Below are positions 11,697 through 22,000 of a stretch of DNA of 63,783 nt, piece by piece; within the stretch, counting starts at the first letter, position 1; each line of letters starts with the position of its first letter. A program made the position numbers and the translations under genes. The stretch spans positions 1-63,783 of the forward strand of contig NZ_VZOT01000015.1 of the NCBI RefSeq assembly GCF_008801935.1. The letters run 5' to 3'. Below the pieces are notes generated by a model. It ran no database searches and was not told the DNA's origin. It saw only the letters and a list, made by a program, of their open reading frames with translations. This DNA is from Comamonas kerstersii (GTDB lineage Bacteria > Pseudomonadota > Gammaproteobacteria > Burkholderiales > Burkholderiaceae_C).

Positions 11697-12983
11697 TCAT
11701 GCCGTCTGCTGCAGCGCGGCTTCGCGCCAGGCATGGGCGGCTGCGGCATGGTCTTCGCGCTGCTCGGCCAGCAGGGCCAGGGCTTTCCAGCTCTGGGTGC
11801 GCAGTGCGGGCTCCTGCAGGCGCTGCAGCGCCTGGCGCAGCAGTTGCTCGCCCTTGCCCCACAGCTGGCGCTGCACACAGGCCATACCGGCCAGATACTG
11901 CAGCAGCGCATCCTGTGGCGCAGCGCGCTGGGCTGATTCAATGCGTGCCAGCCAGTCTGCATCCAGATCTTCCAGCGCCTGCTGCAGGCACATGAAGAGG
12001 CGTTGCTGCTGGCCTGCATGCATCTGTCTGGGGGACTGTACATAGCGCTCCCACAGCGGCAGCAGCCAGCTGCGTGCGGTCGTACTGTCTCCACCTACAT
12101 ACAGCCAGCGCTGGGCAAAGCTCAGCACAATGTCTGCATCCTGGCGTTCCACGCTGGGCAGATCGCTCCACAGTTGCTGTACCTGGGCGCTGTCATGGGT
12201 GTCGTGCAGCTGCTCCTGCAGCAGGCTGCGGACAATACCGCTGGCTGCCTCGGTAGACAGGCCACCGTGCTTGTACAGCAGGCGCGCAGTCTCCAGCGAG
12301 GTCTGCACTTCCCGCGCCAGGCGACCGGCCTTGAGCTTGATGCGCAGCGCCATGGTGCGGCGCTTGGCGCCGGGAGCAAGCTGGTCCAGGCGGCGCAGGG
12401 CTTCCTGCGGGTCGCGGTCGTCCAGCGCCCAGCGCGCAGCACGCATCTGCGCACCTTCGCGCACTTCCTGCTGCTGCTGGCTGCCGTTGAGCGGCACATC
12501 TTCCAGCGCCTGGGCGTAGTGGCGGTCACGCTCTTCCACATTGCGCAGAGCGTGCGCGCTGTCGGCGGCAAACATATGGGCAATGGCGCGCATGGTGGAG
12601 TCTTGGGGAACCTTGGCGTGTTCATTGCGCAGCTCATCGCTGAGCTTGAGCAAGGTCTGCGCCGACTTGCTGGCGCGTACATAGCGGCCTGCCTGCAGGT
12701 GGGAAAAACTCTCGACGAAGGCCAGGTACATCTGGCGCTCCTTTTGCTGCTGGCGCCAGCGCTTGGCGTTCTGGGGCAGCATGAGCAGTGCAGAGAAGGC
12801 GCGCAGTGCCGCATAGCCGATGGCAAACGTGGCCAGCAGCGCCAGCAGCAGCATGTTCAGCGAGATATCGACGCGGTAGGGTGACCAGAACAGGCTGACC
12901 ATGCCCTCGTTGTTGCCTGCGAACAGGGCAATGGCAACGGCCAGGGCAAACAGACCGACAAACCACAGGGCTGCACGGATCAT
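11697..12983 (-). CDS. hemY: HemY-type inner-membrane TPR protein
   Basis: A protein of the HemY family, named for its place next to heme genes and not the protoporphyrinogen oxidase. The N-terminus has two membrane segments (about residues 3-22 and 37-60) with NNEGMVSLFWSPYRVDIS between them. A long TPR-rich helical domain follows. I choose the ATG at 12983 (MIRAALWF) because AGGAG lies 8 bases before it; an ATG two codons upstream sits too close to that site. It is last in hemC-D-X-Y. The biochemical role is unresolved; a scaffolding or regulatory role is inferred. Confidence 0.88.
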   Translation of the reverse strand: MIRAALWFVGLFALAVAIALFAGNNEGMVSLFWSPYRVDISLNMLLLALLATFAIGYAALRAFSALLMLPQNAKRWRQQQKERQMYLAFVESFSHLQAGRYVRASKSAQTLLKLSDELRNEHAKVPQDSTMRAIAHMFAADSAHALRNVEERDRHYAQALEDVPLNGSQQQQEVREGAQMRAARWALDDRDPQEALRRLDQLAPGAKRRTMALRIKLKAGRLAREVQTSLETARLLYKHGGLSTEAASGIVRSLLQEQLHDTHDSAQVQQLWSDLPSVERQDADIVLSFAQRWLYVGGDSTTARSWLLPLWERYVQSPRQMHAGQQQRLFMCLQQALEDLDADWLARIESAQRAAPQDALLQYLAGMACVQRQLWGKGEQLLRQALQRLQEPALRTQSWKALALLAEQREDHAAAAHAWREAALQQTA

Positions 12984-12997
12984 GGGCATCTCTCCTT

Positions 12998-14092
12998 TCA
13001 GAGTGCGGCAGCAGCCGTGGACAGAGCGGTCAGCGTATCGTCCAGCGAAGGCTGCTGGCTGGCCTGCATATGGGTCTGCAGTTGTGCCAGCACGGCCTGG
13101 GCCTGGTGGATGCGGCGGGAGTTGCTGTCAAAGTACTTGCCCAGCGAGGCCTGTGCTGCACCGATGTCGGCACGTGCTGCATCGTACTGGCGCGCCAGTA
13201 CGGCCAGACGTGCATTGAGCAGCTTGAGCTTGATGTTCTCGCGCACAAAGAAGGCCTGCTCGGGGGCCATTAGCATGGCATCGGGGTTGTCAATGCGGCT
13301 GACGCGCAGCAGATCGCGTGCTTCTTCACGCACTCCGAACCAGATGCGCTGGCCCCAGTGCACCCACCACTGCCATTGCGCAGGGCTGGAGGCTTCGTCG
13401 GCGGCAGAGATATCGGGCTCAGGTGCCGTACGCAGCGGCTGGCGCAGTTCCTTGGGCACTGGGGGGCTGTTCTTGACGTGCAGGTCATCGACCATGTGCA
13501 CCACATCGTCGATGCGTGCCAGCAAGCCGGCGGTGTCTGTGACCTTGATCTGGGTCAGTCGCTCCAGATCTTTTTCCATGGCCTGCTGTACCGGTGCAAG
13601 ACGTGGCTGGGCTGCGCGCTCAATGCGCTTGATGCTGCTTTGCAGCGTCGCGACCAGTGGCTCGGTGCTGCCCGTCAGCTGTACCTGTTGCTGGGCCATG
13701 CGGATGGCAGATTCAATGTCTACCAGCAGGGTGTCGTCGCGTGAGCGGGTCAGGTTCTGCACCAGGGTATCGAGCTGTCCGCGTTGCAGGCTGACTTCGT
13801 TGACACGCATCTCCATGACGGAGAGCTTGGCACTGGCGTCACGCACCAGATCCTGTGATTCGCGGGCCAGGGCACGTGCTTCCGTAGCCTGTGTGGCGGC
13901 ATCCGCAGTCTGGCGGGCCAGCTGTTCCTGCATGCCATCCACTTTCTGCCAGAGCATGACGCTGCAGCCCAGGCCTGCAGCACCTATCACCAGAGATAAC
14001 CAGGTCCAGCCGGGAGTGGCGGGGCGGGGGGCATATTGCTGCTCCACAGGAGCGGCTTGCGAAGGGGTGGAAGTGCCGTCAGAAGAGGTCAT
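12998..14092 (-). CDS. hemX: HemX-like membrane protein (uroporphyrinogen-III C-methyltransferase-annotated family)
   Basis: About 364 residues: a Pro/Ala-rich cytoplasmic start, one membrane helix (WLSLVIGAAGLGCSVML), a long coiled-coil region rich in Ala, Gln and Arg, and a helical C-terminal domain. This is the architecture of HemX proteins. They are often labelled uroporphyrinogen methyltransferases but lack that enzyme's fold. The ATG at 14092 overlaps the hemD stop (ATGA), pointing to coupling. A longer reading frame upstream only overlaps hemD. Confidence 0.88.
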   Translation of the reverse strand: MTSSDGTSTPSQAAPVEQQYAPRPATPGWTWLSLVIGAAGLGCSVMLWQKVDGMQEQLARQTADAATQATEARALARESQDLVRDASAKLSVMEMRVNEVSLQRGQLDTLVQNLTRSRDDTLLVDIESAIRMAQQQVQLTGSTEPLVATLQSSIKRIERAAQPRLAPVQQAMEKDLERLTQIKVTDTAGLLARIDDVVHMVDDLHVKNSPPVPKELRQPLRTAPEPDISAADEASSPAQWQWWVHWGQRIWFGVREEARDLLRVSRIDNPDAMLMAPEQAFFVRENIKLKLLNARLAVLARQYDAARADIGAAQASLGKYFDSNSRRIHQAQAVLAQLQTHMQASQQPSLDDTLTALSTAAAAL

Positions 14093-14874
14093 GCGAGGGA
14101 TTTTATCGACGCCGCAATGCTGTGCACGGCCGGCAGGCTCTCGATCACCTGACCAAAACCCGCCTGTCGTGCCTGCTCGGCAATGCGTGGATGGGTGATC
14201 AAGGCAGTATGCGCCTGCCAGGACCAGCTGCTGTGGCAGTGCACCAAATGTTGCACACATTCGGAACTGCTGAACAGCCACAGCGCCTGCTGGGTGCGCA
14301 AGCTTTGAATATGTGCCAGCAGCGCCGGTGTGGCTTGCGGTGCCTGGCGTTCGTAGACCGAAACAAAGTCGATCTGCACGCCGTGCTGCTGCAGCTGCTC
14401 ACTCAGCCACTGGCGGCCCTGGCCACCGGGCTGGCTGCCATCGCCGCCGCGCACGATGAGTACCCGGTCACCCGGCTGAATGTGGTGGCGAGCCTGCGCC
14501 CACAGTGCCTCAGAATCAAATTGAGGAGCATCTGGCGCAGGCTGGATAATGCTTTGTGCCGAAATTCCTTCAGAAAGCAGGGCCTTGCTGGTGCCGGGGC
14601 CGGGCGACCAGTACTGGGTCTGCACAGGGGGCGTGATCGCCTGTGCCTGCAGTGCCGCAAAGAAATAGCGCACGGCATTGCCGCTGACAAACATCAGTGC
14701 GCGGTAGCGCGCCAGCTGTGGCAGGGTCTGCTGCAGGCTGGCGATGGCAGCCGGGCTGCGGCTGGGGCCAATCACCATCATGGGCAGGGCGCAGGCCTGC
14801 AGGCCAGCATCCTGCAGCTGCTGTACCCACAGCGCGGCATCGGGCTGCGGGCGGGTGACGACCACGGTCGGCAT
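14089..14874 (-). CDS. hemD: Uroporphyrinogen-III synthase HemD
   Basis: Closes and inverts ring D of hydroxymethylbilane to give uroporphyrinogen III. The 261-residue protein begins MPTVVVTRPQPDA, with the usual TRP start, and contains FVSGNAVRYFF, a SxNAV variant, and VLIVRGGDG before the second domain. Conservation in this family is naturally weak. The call rests on these motifs and on its place directly after hemC with an 11-base gap. Confidence 0.93.
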   Translation of the reverse strand: MPTVVVTRPQPDAALWVQQLQDAGLQACALPMMVIGPSRSPAAIASLQQTLPQLARYRALMFVSGNAVRYFFAALQAQAITPPVQTQYWSPGPGTSKALLSEGISAQSIIQPAPDAPQFDSEALWAQARHHIQPGDRVLIVRGGDGSQPGGQGRQWLSEQLQQHGVQIDFVSVYERQAPQATPALLAHIQSLRTQQALWLFSSSECVQHLVHCHSSWSWQAHTALITHPRIAEQARQAGFGQVIESLPAVHSIAASIKSLA

Positions 14875-14885
14875 GGCGTACGGCT

Positions 14886-15818
14886 TCAGTGGGGTTGCAC
14901 CTTGGCGCCGTTGGCCTGCAGCTGGGCAGCCACGGCAGCGCCCAGTGCCTCGGCCTGTGCCAGGGTAGTCACCGTGGCGCTTTGCTGCACACGGACCAGA
15001 GGCTGCACGCCTTCGGGGTCGCCCCAGGCAGCATCCAGCTGCATCTGCGTGCCGTCGAGCACTGCGTGTGCAGCCAGCGGCACGGAGCAGCTGCCGCCCA
15101 TGCCACGGCTCACAGCGCGCTCTGCGGCTACGCGCAGCCAGGTGGGCATGTGGGCCAGCGGAGCCAGCGCCTCGGCCAGGTCCTTGCGGTCGGTGCGAAT
15201 TTCAATGCCCAGCGCGCCCTGACCGGCGGCGGGAATCATCTGTTTTTCGTCAAAGATGGTGCGGATGCGCTCGTGCAGGCCCAGGCGCTTGAGGCCAGCG
15301 GCAGCCAGCACGATGGCGTCGTACTGGCCTGCGTCGAGCTTGCGCAGGCGCGTGTCCAGATTGCCGCGCAGGGGCTCGATCTTCAGATCGGGGCGCAGGG
15401 CTTGCAGCAGCACCTGGCGGCGCAGGCTGGAGGTGCCGACGACCGCGCCCTGAGGCAGGGCGTCCAGACTGGCGTATTGGGGCGAGACAAAGGCGTCGCG
15501 CGGGTCTTCACGCTCCATCACGCAGGCCAGAGCAAAGCCTTCGGGCATGTCCATGGGCACGTCCTTGAGCGAGTGCACGGCGATGTGGGCACGGCCTTCT
15601 TCCAGCGCCACTTCCAGTTCCTTGACGAACAGGCCCTTGCCACCCACCTTGGAGAGCGTGCGGTCCAGAATCTGGTCGCCCTTGGTGGTCATGCCCAGCA
15701 GTTCCACGGTGTGGCCGCGTGCGCGCAGCAGGGCCTGCACATGCTCGGCCTGCCACAGGGCCAGGCGGCTTTCACGGGTGGCAATCACAAGAGGGGAAGA
15801 AGAGGTATCAACGGTCAT
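14886..15818 (-). CDS. hemC: Porphobilinogen deaminase HemC
   Basis: Assembles four porphobilinogens into hydroxymethylbilane on a dipyrromethane cofactor. Seen are [18 protein letters not shown] at the N-terminus, the GTSSLRR substrate loop, and the cofactor cysteine in [14 protein letters not shown] start at ATG 15818 (MTVDTSS), where homologues begin. ATGs at 15866 and 15983 are also in frame but would add a tail not typical of the family, and none has a clear ribosome-binding site. It is divergent from ppc, with an 87-base shared promoter gap. Confidence 0.95.
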   Translation of the reverse strand: MTVDTSSSPLVIATRESRLALWQAEHVQALLRARGHTVELLGMTTKGDQILDRTLSKVGGKGLFVKELEVALEEGRAHIAVHSLKDVPMDMPEGFALACVMEREDPRDAFVSPQYASLDALPQGAVVGTSSLRRQVLLQALRPDLKIEPLRGNLDTRLRKLDAGQYDAIVLAAAGLKRLGLHERIRTIFDEKQMIPAAGQGALGIEIRTDRKDLAEALAPLAHMPTWLRVAAERAVSRGMGGSCSVPLAAHAVLDGTQMQLDAAWGDPEGVQPLVRVQQSATVTTLAQAEALGAAVAAQLQANGAKVQPH

Positions 15819-15905
15819 GAGAGGTTCAGCGGCCACAGCCTTGAGATCAATGGGCGATGCTAGCATGCTGCGTTGCCGCATGAAGCGGCAGGAGTATTCG
15901 CCAAT

Positions 15906-18764
15906 ATGACCGCAGTCAAGACACAGAAGAACAAAGGGGATGTTGCGTCGCATCTGCCTGCCAGGGCCGCTGCTGCACGCCACAATGACAAGGATTTACC
16001 GCTGCTGGAAGATATCCGGCTGCTGGGCCGCATTCTGGGAGACATCATCCGTGAGCAGGAAGGCGAGGCCGTATTTGCACTGATCGAGCAGGTGCGCCAG
16101 CTGTCCGTAGCGTTTCGCCGCGATCACGACCATGCGGCTGACAAGGCGCTGAAAAAGCTGCTCAAGGACTTGAGCACCGACCAGACGGTGAGCGTGATCC
16201 GCGCCTTTACCTATTTCTCGCACCTGGCCAATCTGGCCGAAGACCGCCACCACATTCGCCGCCGTGCAGTGCACGAGCGTGCAGGCAATACGCAGGAAGG
16301 CAGCATTGAGGTGGCGCTGTCGCGTCTGCGCTGGGCAGGCATTACGCCGGATGAGATTGCGCAGACGCTGGCCAGTGCCTATGTCTCGCCCGTGCTCACG
16401 GCCCACCCCACCGAGGTGCAGCGCCAGAGCATCTTGCAGGCCGAGCACGACATTGCCCAGCTGCTGGTGGAGCGGGATGACATGCTTGCCCGTGCCCAGC
16501 TGTTCAACAGTGCCAGGGATGCGCTCACGCCGCGTCAGCTCGCAGCCAACGAGGCGCAGCTGCGTGCCCGTGTGGCCCAGCTGTGGCAGACGCGCCTGCT
16601 GCGCTACTCCAAGCTCACCGTGGCCGACGAGATTGAAAACGCGCTCAGCTATTACGAAGCCACCTTTCTGCGCGAAGTGCCCAAGCTCTACGCCGCGCTG
16701 GAAGAGGCGCTCGATGGCCGCGCCGTGCACAGTTTTTTGCGCATGGGGCAGTGGATTGGGGGCGACCGCGACGGCAATCCGAATGTGACGGCGCAGACCC
16801 TGGAGCTGGCACTGCGCCGCCAGAGCGAAGTGGCGCTGCGCCACTACCTGACGGAAGTGAACTACCTGGGCGCGGAGCTGTCCATGTCTGCGCGCCTGGT
16901 GCAGGTGTCGCCCGCGATGCAGGCGCTGGCCAATGCCTCGCCCGATACCAACCTCCACCGTCAGGACGAGCCCTACCGCCGCGCGCTGACAGGCGTGTAC
17001 GCCAGACTGGCCGCAACCCTGGAGCAGCTCACGGGCGGCAAGGCCGCGCGCCATGCGGTGCCCCCGCAGAACGCCTATGCCAGCGTGCAGGAGTTTCTGG
17101 CTGACCTGCAGACCATTCATGACTCACTGCTGCAGCACCATGGCGAGGCACTGGCTGCGCAGCGTCTAAACCCCTTGATACGCGCCGTGCAGGTGTTTGG
17201 TTTCCATCTGGCCACCGTGGATTTGCGCCAGAGTTCTGACCAGCACGAGGCCGTGCTGGCCGAACTGCTGGCGACTGCACGCATGGAGCCGGATTACGCC
17301 CAGCTGGACGAAGCCGCCAAGTGCGCCCTGTTGCAGCGCCTGCTGGAAGACGCCCGCCCCTTGCGCGTGGTGGGAGCCAGCTACAGCGACTTCACGCGCA
17401 GCGAAATGGCCATTTTTGAAACCGCGCGCCAGATGCGCGAGCGCTATGGGGCGCAGGCCATCATCCACTACATCATCAGCCACACGGAAACGGTGAGCGA
17501 TCTGCTTGAAGTGCTGCTGCTGCAAAAGGAAGTGGGGCTGATGCACGGCACGCTGGGTGATGCCCAGGCCACGGTGGATCTGATCGTGGTGCCGCTGTTC
17601 GAGACCATTGGCGACCTGCGTGCGGCGGCGGACATCATGCGCCGCTACTACGCCATACCCGGCGTGGCTGCTTTGCTGCAGCGCTCGGGCAGCGTGCAGG
17701 ACATCATGCTGGGCTATAGCGACAGCAACAAGGATGGCGGCATCTTCACCAGCAACTGGGAGCTGTACCAGGCTGAACTCGCACTGGTGGAGCTGTTTGA
17801 CACACTGGGCGTGCAGCACGGCATTCGCCTGCGGATGTTCCACGGCCGAGGCGGCACCGTGGGGCGCGGCGGTGGACCAAGCTACCAGGCCATTCTGGCC
17901 CAGCCACCGGGCACGGTGCGCGGGCAGATTCGCCTGACCGAGCAGGGCGAGGTGATTGCCTCCAAATACGCCAACCCTGAAATTGGCCGACGCAACCTGG
18001 AAACACTGGTGGCCGCCACACTGGAGGCCACGCTGCTGCAGCCCACCAAGCCGGCAAGCAAGGCTTTTCTGCAGGCGGCCGAGCAGCTGTCGCAGGCCAG
18101 CATGGCGGCCTACCGCAAGCTGGTCTATGAGACGCCGGGCTTTGCGGATTATTTTTTCAGTGCTACGCCGATCCGCGAGATTGCGGAGCTGAACATCGGC
18201 TCACGCCCTGCATCGCGCAAGGCCACGCAGGCCATTGAAGACTTGCGCGCCATTCCCTGGGGCTTCAGCTGGGGGCAATGTCGCCTGACGCTGCCCGGCT
18301 GGTATGGCTTTGGCGCAGCGGTGGAGGCGTTTTTAAGCAGTGGCGAAGACCCGAAACGCCAGCTCGCGCTGCTGCAGAAGATGTACCGCCAGTGGCCGTT
18401 CTTCAAGACGCTGCTGTCGAACATGGACATGGTGCTGGCCAAGAGCGATCTGGCGCTGGCCTCGCGCTACAGCGAGCTGGTGCAGGACAAGCGCCTGCGC
18501 AAGAAGATCTTCTCGCTGATCGAGGCCGAGTGGCTGCGCACCGTGGATGCGCTGAACCGCATCACGGGCGAGACCGACCGTCTGGCTAGCAATCCTGCGC
18601 TGGCACGCTCGATTCGCCATCGCTTCCCCTACATCGACCCGCTGCACCACCTGCAGGTGGAACTGGTGCGCCGCTGGCGCGATGGGCATGCCGAAGAGCG
18701 GCTGAAGAACGGTATTCACATCTCCATCAACGGTATTGCCGCAGGGGTGCGCAATACGGGCTGA
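15906..18764 (+). CDS. ppc: Phosphoenolpyruvate carboxylase
   Basis: Carboxylates PEP to oxaloacetate, an anaplerotic step. The protein is about 952 residues, somewhat longer than the common ~880-930. Catalytic segments are visible: [13 protein letters not shown] with the active His, [10 protein letters not shown], and the [14 protein letters not shown] loop. The C-terminus ends in [13 protein letters not shown], the required terminal NTG. The ATG at 15906 follows CAGGAG by 11 bases. A dispersed palindrome lies directly after the stop, between ppc and the convergent AEC gene. Confidence 0.97.
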   Translation: MTAVKTQKNKGDVASHLPARAAAARHNDKDLPLLEDIRLLGRILGDIIREQEGEAVFALIEQVRQLSVAFRRDHDHAADKALKKLLKDLSTDQTVSVIRAFTYFSHLANLAEDRHHIRRRAVHERAGNTQEGSIEVALSRLRWAGITPDEIAQTLASAYVSPVLTAHPTEVQRQSILQAEHDIAQLLVERDDMLARAQLFNSARDALTPRQLAANEAQLRARVAQLWQTRLLRYSKLTVADEIENALSYYEATFLREVPKLYAALEEALDGRAVHSFLRMGQWIGGDRDGNPNVTAQTLELALRRQSEVALRHYLTEVNYLGAELSMSARLVQVSPAMQALANASPDTNLHRQDEPYRRALTGVYARLAATLEQLTGGKAARHAVPPQNAYASVQEFLADLQTIHDSLLQHHGEALAAQRLNPLIRAVQVFGFHLATVDLRQSSDQHEAVLAELLATARMEPDYAQLDEAAKCALLQRLLEDARPLRVVGASYSDFTRSEMAIFETARQMRERYGAQAIIHYIISHTETVSDLLEVLLLQKEVGLMHGTLGDAQATVDLIVVPLFETIGDLRAAADIMRRYYAIPGVAALLQRSGSVQDIMLGYSDSNKDGGIFTSNWELYQAELALVELFDTLGVQHGIRLRMFHGRGGTVGRGGGPSYQAILAQPPGTVRGQIRLTEQGEVIASKYANPEIGRRNLETLVAATLEATLLQPTKPASKAFLQAAEQLSQASMAAYRKLVYETPGFADYFFSATPIREIAELNIGSRPASRKATQAIEDLRAIPWGFSWGQCRLTLPGWYGFGAAVEAFLSSGEDPKRQLALLQKMYRQWPFFKTLLSNMDMVLAKSDLALASRYSELVQDKRLRKKIFSLIEAEWLRTVDALNRITGETDRLASNPALARSIRHRFPYIDPLHHLQVELVRRWRDGHAEERLKNGIHISINGIAAGVRNTG

Positions 18765-18784
18765 GGCTGAAAACTTTCAAAAAA

Positions 18785-18864
18785 ATAGCTGCTTGCGCTT
18801 GATTAGCAATAGTTTCAGATGCTTTTATATCTGAAACATAAGCAGATCAAGCGCTGGCAGCTAT
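18785..18864. repeat. Intergenic palindromic repeat, copy 1
   Basis: The outer arms ATAGCTGCTTGCGCTTGAT and ATCAAGCGCTGGCAGCTAT pair with few mismatches. Inside is a second stem, GTTTCAGAT / ATCTGAAAC. The same two-stem plan recurs at 28177, 31438, 36051, 40548 and 50986. It fills the gap between convergent ppc and the AEC permease gene. Confidence 0.85.
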
Positions 18865-18869
18865 GAAAT

Positions 18870-19775
18870 TCAAGGCATCAGCGACAGCGCATAGGGCAGG
18901 CTCACTACGCCCAGTACGGTAGAGAGTGTGACTAGGCCCGCGATATACGGCCCGTTGTAACCCATGCGCGCGGCCAGCACATAGCAGGTAGAGGCCGTGG
19001 GCAGGGCAGAGAACAGCAGCAGCACCAGCGCCTGGTCGCCCTGCAGGCCAAACAGGTGAATGCAGCCCAGTGCCACCAGCGGCTGAATCAGGTGGCGAAT
19101 GCCCAGCACGCAAACGCTCAACCGCTTGGTCTGGGTGAGCAGGCCCAGCTGCATGCCTGCACCAGCAGACATCAGGCCCAGCGCAATCGAAGCCGCACCC
19201 AGGCGCGCCACGGGGGGCTCCAGCCACTGCGGCATGCGAAAGCCCAGCAGGTTCGCTGCCAGGCCGCACAGCGTGGCCACCACCAGCGGATTGCGCACCA
19301 GCTGTGCCCAGAAGCTCTGCTGGCTCTCGCGTGCCATGGGCCAGACTGCGGCGATGTTGAACATGGGCACGCAAAAGCCAATCAGCACCGAGATGAAAAA
19401 CAGCCCCTGCGAACCGGCCAGCCGGTCAGCCAGTGCCAGCCCGATGAAGGAGTTGAAGCGAAACGCCACCTGCGCTGCACAGGCGTGGTCGCGTGCGCCG
19501 ATGCTTTTGCGCAGGCCCGGCCACCAAGGCAGGCTGTAGGCCAGTGCAATACCTGCCAGCCCCAGGGTGATGCCTGCAGCAATCAGGCTGGCGGTGGCAT
19601 CCCACTGCAGCGGGCTTTTCACAATGGAGTGAAACAGCAGCACCGGAAACAGCAGGTAGTACACCAGCGCTTCCACGCTGTGCCAGATGGGGCGGTTGAG
19701 TGGGCTGAAGCGGCAGAGCAGATAGCCCAGCAAGATCAGGGCAAAGTCAGGGAAAAGCAGCTGGGCGTAGTTCAC
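18870..19775 (-). CDS. AEC-family permease (auxin-efflux-carrier type)
   Basis: About 301 residues with around ten hydrophobic segments, the family plan of two repeats of five helices. The segment FRFNSFIGLALADRL in the middle and LPTASTCYVLAARMG near the end match AEC transporters, which export malonate, malate, auxin-like or other organic acids. The substrate is unknown. The start is uncertain. I take GTG 19775 (VNYAQLLFPDFAL), because the frame upstream to 19928 looks non-coding, but GGAG is 13-14 bases away. Confidence 0.82.
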   Translation of the reverse strand: MNYAQLLFPDFALILLGYLLCRFSPLNRPIWHSVEALVYYLLFPVLLFHSIVKSPLQWDATASLIAAGITLGLAGIALAYSLPWWPGLRKSIGARDHACAAQVAFRFNSFIGLALADRLAGSQGLFFISVLIGFCVPMFNIAAVWPMARESQQSFWAQLVRNPLVVATLCGLAANLLGFRMPQWLEPPVARLGAASIALGLMSAGAGMQLGLLTQTKRLSVCVLGIRHLIQPLVALGCIHLFGLQGDQALVLLLFSALPTASTCYVLAARMGYNGPYIAGLVTLSTVLGVVSLPYALSLMP

Positions 19776-19957
19776 GGGGGCGAAGCTTACTCCTATCCCG
19801 ATGGCTGTCTGGGCTGTGCAAGGCAGCTTGCCTGGAGAAAAGGCTAGGGAATTTACGGAGGAAAAACGGCCAAAAAATGCCACCGCTTGTCGGCCTGCTC
19901 CACTAGAGTCATCCCACCCTAAACGCAAACTTACAAAAGTTGAGGAGGCTGACTACT

Positions 19958-20923
19958 ATGAAACGTCGTACCTGTCTGGGACTGGCTTTTGCATTGCTGG
20001 GCACTGCGTCCATGGCGCAGCAGGCGTATCCGTCCAAGCCCATCAAGCTGCTGGTGCCCTTTGCGCCTGGTGGCACTACCGACATCATTGCGCGCGTGAT
20101 TGCCGATCCTCTGAGTCGTGAGCTGGGGCAGCCCGTGATCGTGGAAAACAAGGGCGGCGGTGGCGGCGTGATTGGCGCTCAGGAAACCGCACGCTCTGCA
20201 CCAGATGGGTACTCGCTGGGGATTGCCACGGTGTCGACCACCGCCACGAATCCGGCCATCAACCCCAAGATTCCCTACAACACCCTCACGGACTTCACGC
20301 CCGTCATCAATATCGCAGCCACACCCAATGTGCTGGCGGTGAACCCCAAGTTTGGCCCGACCGACTACAAGAGCTTTGAAGACAAGGTCAAGAACTCCAA
20401 GGGTGAGTTCTCCTATGCCTCTTCTGGTACGGGCGGCATTCAGCACATGCTGATGGAGCTGTACAAGAACCTGACTGGTACCTTCATCACCCATATCCCC
20501 TACCGCGGAGCAGGCCCGGCGCTCAGCGACACGGTCTCTGGCCAGGTGCCCATGATTCTGGACAACCTGCCTTCGGCTCTGCCCTTCATCAAGGACCGGC
20601 GCCTGCTACCCATTGCCGTGGCTGCGCCTGAGCGTCTGGCCGTACTGCCTGATGTCCCCACCTTCAAGGAAGTGGGTCTGGAGCCTGTGAACCGCATGGC
20701 CTTCTACGGCATTCTGGGCCCCAAGGGCATGCAGCCAGAGGTAGTGGAAAAAATCAATGTGGCTGTCAAGAAAGTCCTGCAGGACCCTGCCGTGCGTCAG
20801 CGCATTGAGGACACGGGCTCGCTGGTCGTAGGCAACAGCCCAGCGGAGTTTGCGGATCAGATCAAGAATGAGTACGAGGTCTACCGCAAGGTGGTGCAGG
20901 ACCAGAAGCTCACACTGGAATAA
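19958..20923 (+). CDS. Bug/TctC-family periplasmic solute receptor
   Basis: A 321-residue secreted binding protein. It has a signal peptide (MKRRTCLGLAFALLGTASMAQ), the family start YPSKPIKLLVPFAPGGTTD, GQPVIVENKGGGGG, and APDGYSLGIA. Such receptors bind carboxylates for tripartite tricarboxylate transporters and are heavily amplified in Comamonadaceae and Bordetella. No TctA/TctB membrane partner is nearby, so it is an orphan receptor. GAGGAGG sits 10 bases before the ATG at 19958. It is followed by a strong terminator. Confidence 0.93.
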   Translation: MKRRTCLGLAFALLGTASMAQQAYPSKPIKLLVPFAPGGTTDIIARVIADPLSRELGQPVIVENKGGGGGVIGAQETARSAPDGYSLGIATVSTTATNPAINPKIPYNTLTDFTPVINIAATPNVLAVNPKFGPTDYKSFEDKVKNSKGEFSYASSGTGGIQHMLMELYKNLTGTFITHIPYRGAGPALSDTVSGQVPMILDNLPSALPFIKDRRLLPIAVAAPERLAVLPDVPTFKEVGLEPVNRMAFYGILGPKGMQPEVVEKINVAVKKVLQDPAVRQRIEDTGSLVVGNSPAEFADQIKNEYEVYRKVVQDQKLTLE

Positions 20924-20950
20924 GCTCCTGGACACAGGGTGTGTACCCAG

Positions 20951-20984
20951 GGCGCTGCATCCGAAAGGTGCAGCGCCTTTTTTT
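20951..20984 (+). terminator. Terminator after the first Bug gene
   Basis: GGCGCTGCA / TGCAGCGCC followed by seven T. It sits just 16 bases before the xerD start, isolating the two. Confidence 0.9.
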
Positions 20985-20999
20985 GTTCACAATCACGGC

Positions 21000-21914
21000 A
21001 TGAGTGATGCTGCATTGCAGGCCAGTGTGCTGGCGATTGATGACTTTATCGAGGCCTTGTTTCTGGAGGATGGTCTGTCGACCAACACCTTGCAGGCCTA
21101 CCGCCGTGACATGACGGCCTGTGCCCAGCATCTGGCGCAGTCGGAAAGTGCATGCTCGCTGCTGCAGGCGCAGGAGCATGACTTGCAAGATTTTCTGCAG
21201 GCGCGGCATGCACAGGGCGTGAAAGCTGTCTCCAGCAACCGCAGCCTGAGTGTGCTGCGGCGCTTTTACCACTGGGCATTGCGTGAGCAGCGCGTGCAGG
21301 CCGACCCGACTGTGCGCCTGCTGGCCGCCAAGCGGCCTTTGCGTGTGCCGCATACGCTGACGCAGCAGCAGGTGGAGGCCTTGCTGCTGGCGCCCGATGA
21401 CAGCACGCCGCTGGGCCTGCGTGACAGGGCCATGCTGGAGCTGATGTATGCCAGCGGCCTGCGGGTGAGTGAACTGGTGAGCCTGCAGGTGCATCAGGTT
21501 GACATGCAGGCCGGGGTGCTGCGCACCGAGGGCAAGGGGCGCAAGGAACGTCTGGTGCCCTTTGGTGAAGAAGCGCAAAGCTGGCTGCAACGCTATGTGC
21601 AGCAGGCGCGTGCCGTCATTCTGGGCGGGCAGGTCAGCCACGATCTGTTTGTCACCCAGCGCGGCAGCGGCATGACGCGTGTGATGTTCTGGATGCTGGT
21701 GAAAAAATATGCTGCACTCGCTGGCATTACCGCGCCGCTGTCTCCGCACACCTTGCGCCACGCGTTTGCCACGCACTTGCTCAACCATGGCGCAGACCTG
21801 CGTGTAGTGCAGATGCTGCTGGGGCATGCCGATATTTCAACCACCACCATCTATACCTATGTGGCCCGGGAGCGGCTGCAGCAGCTGCACGCCAAGCACC
21901 ATCCGAGAGGATAA
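21000..21914 (+). CDS. xerD: Tyrosine recombinase XerD
   Basis: A site-specific recombinase that acts with XerC at dif to resolve chromosome dimers. The 304-residue protein has the N-terminal SAM-like DNA-binding domain and the catalytic set: Arg in ASGLRVSELVSL, HTLRHAFATHLL (HxxR), LGHADISTT, and the Tyr in TIYTYV. Length and sequence fit chromosomal XerD, not a phage integrase. It lies between two orphan Bug receptors, an arrangement I read as coincidental. Confidence 0.93.
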   Translation: MSDAALQASVLAIDDFIEALFLEDGLSTNTLQAYRRDMTACAQHLAQSESACSLLQAQEHDLQDFLQARHAQGVKAVSSNRSLSVLRRFYHWALREQRVQADPTVRLLAAKRPLRVPHTLTQQQVEALLLAPDDSTPLGLRDRAMLELMYASGLRVSELVSLQVHQVDMQAGVLRTEGKGRKERLVPFGEEAQSWLQRYVQQARAVILGGQVSHDLFVTQRGSGMTRVMFWMLVKKYAALAGITAPLSPHTLRHAFATHLLNHGADLRVVQMLLGHADISTTTIYTYVARERLQQLHAKHHPRG

Positions 21915-22000
21915 ATTGCGAGTAAGAAAAGCTGATGTTGGTTTAGTGATTTTGATTTGGCAAGATAATTGTATTTATTTGTCAATCCGGAGTAACGATC

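Noticed and set aside
11697..12983. Protoporphyrinogen oxidase (also called HemY in Gram-positive bacteria)
   Set aside because: There is no FAD-binding GxGxxG motif. The protein is a TPR-type membrane protein of the proteobacterial HemY family.
21000..21914. Phage or island integrase
   Set aside because: Length and sequence fit core XerD, no att sites or phage genes are near, and a strong terminator separates it from its upstream neighbour.
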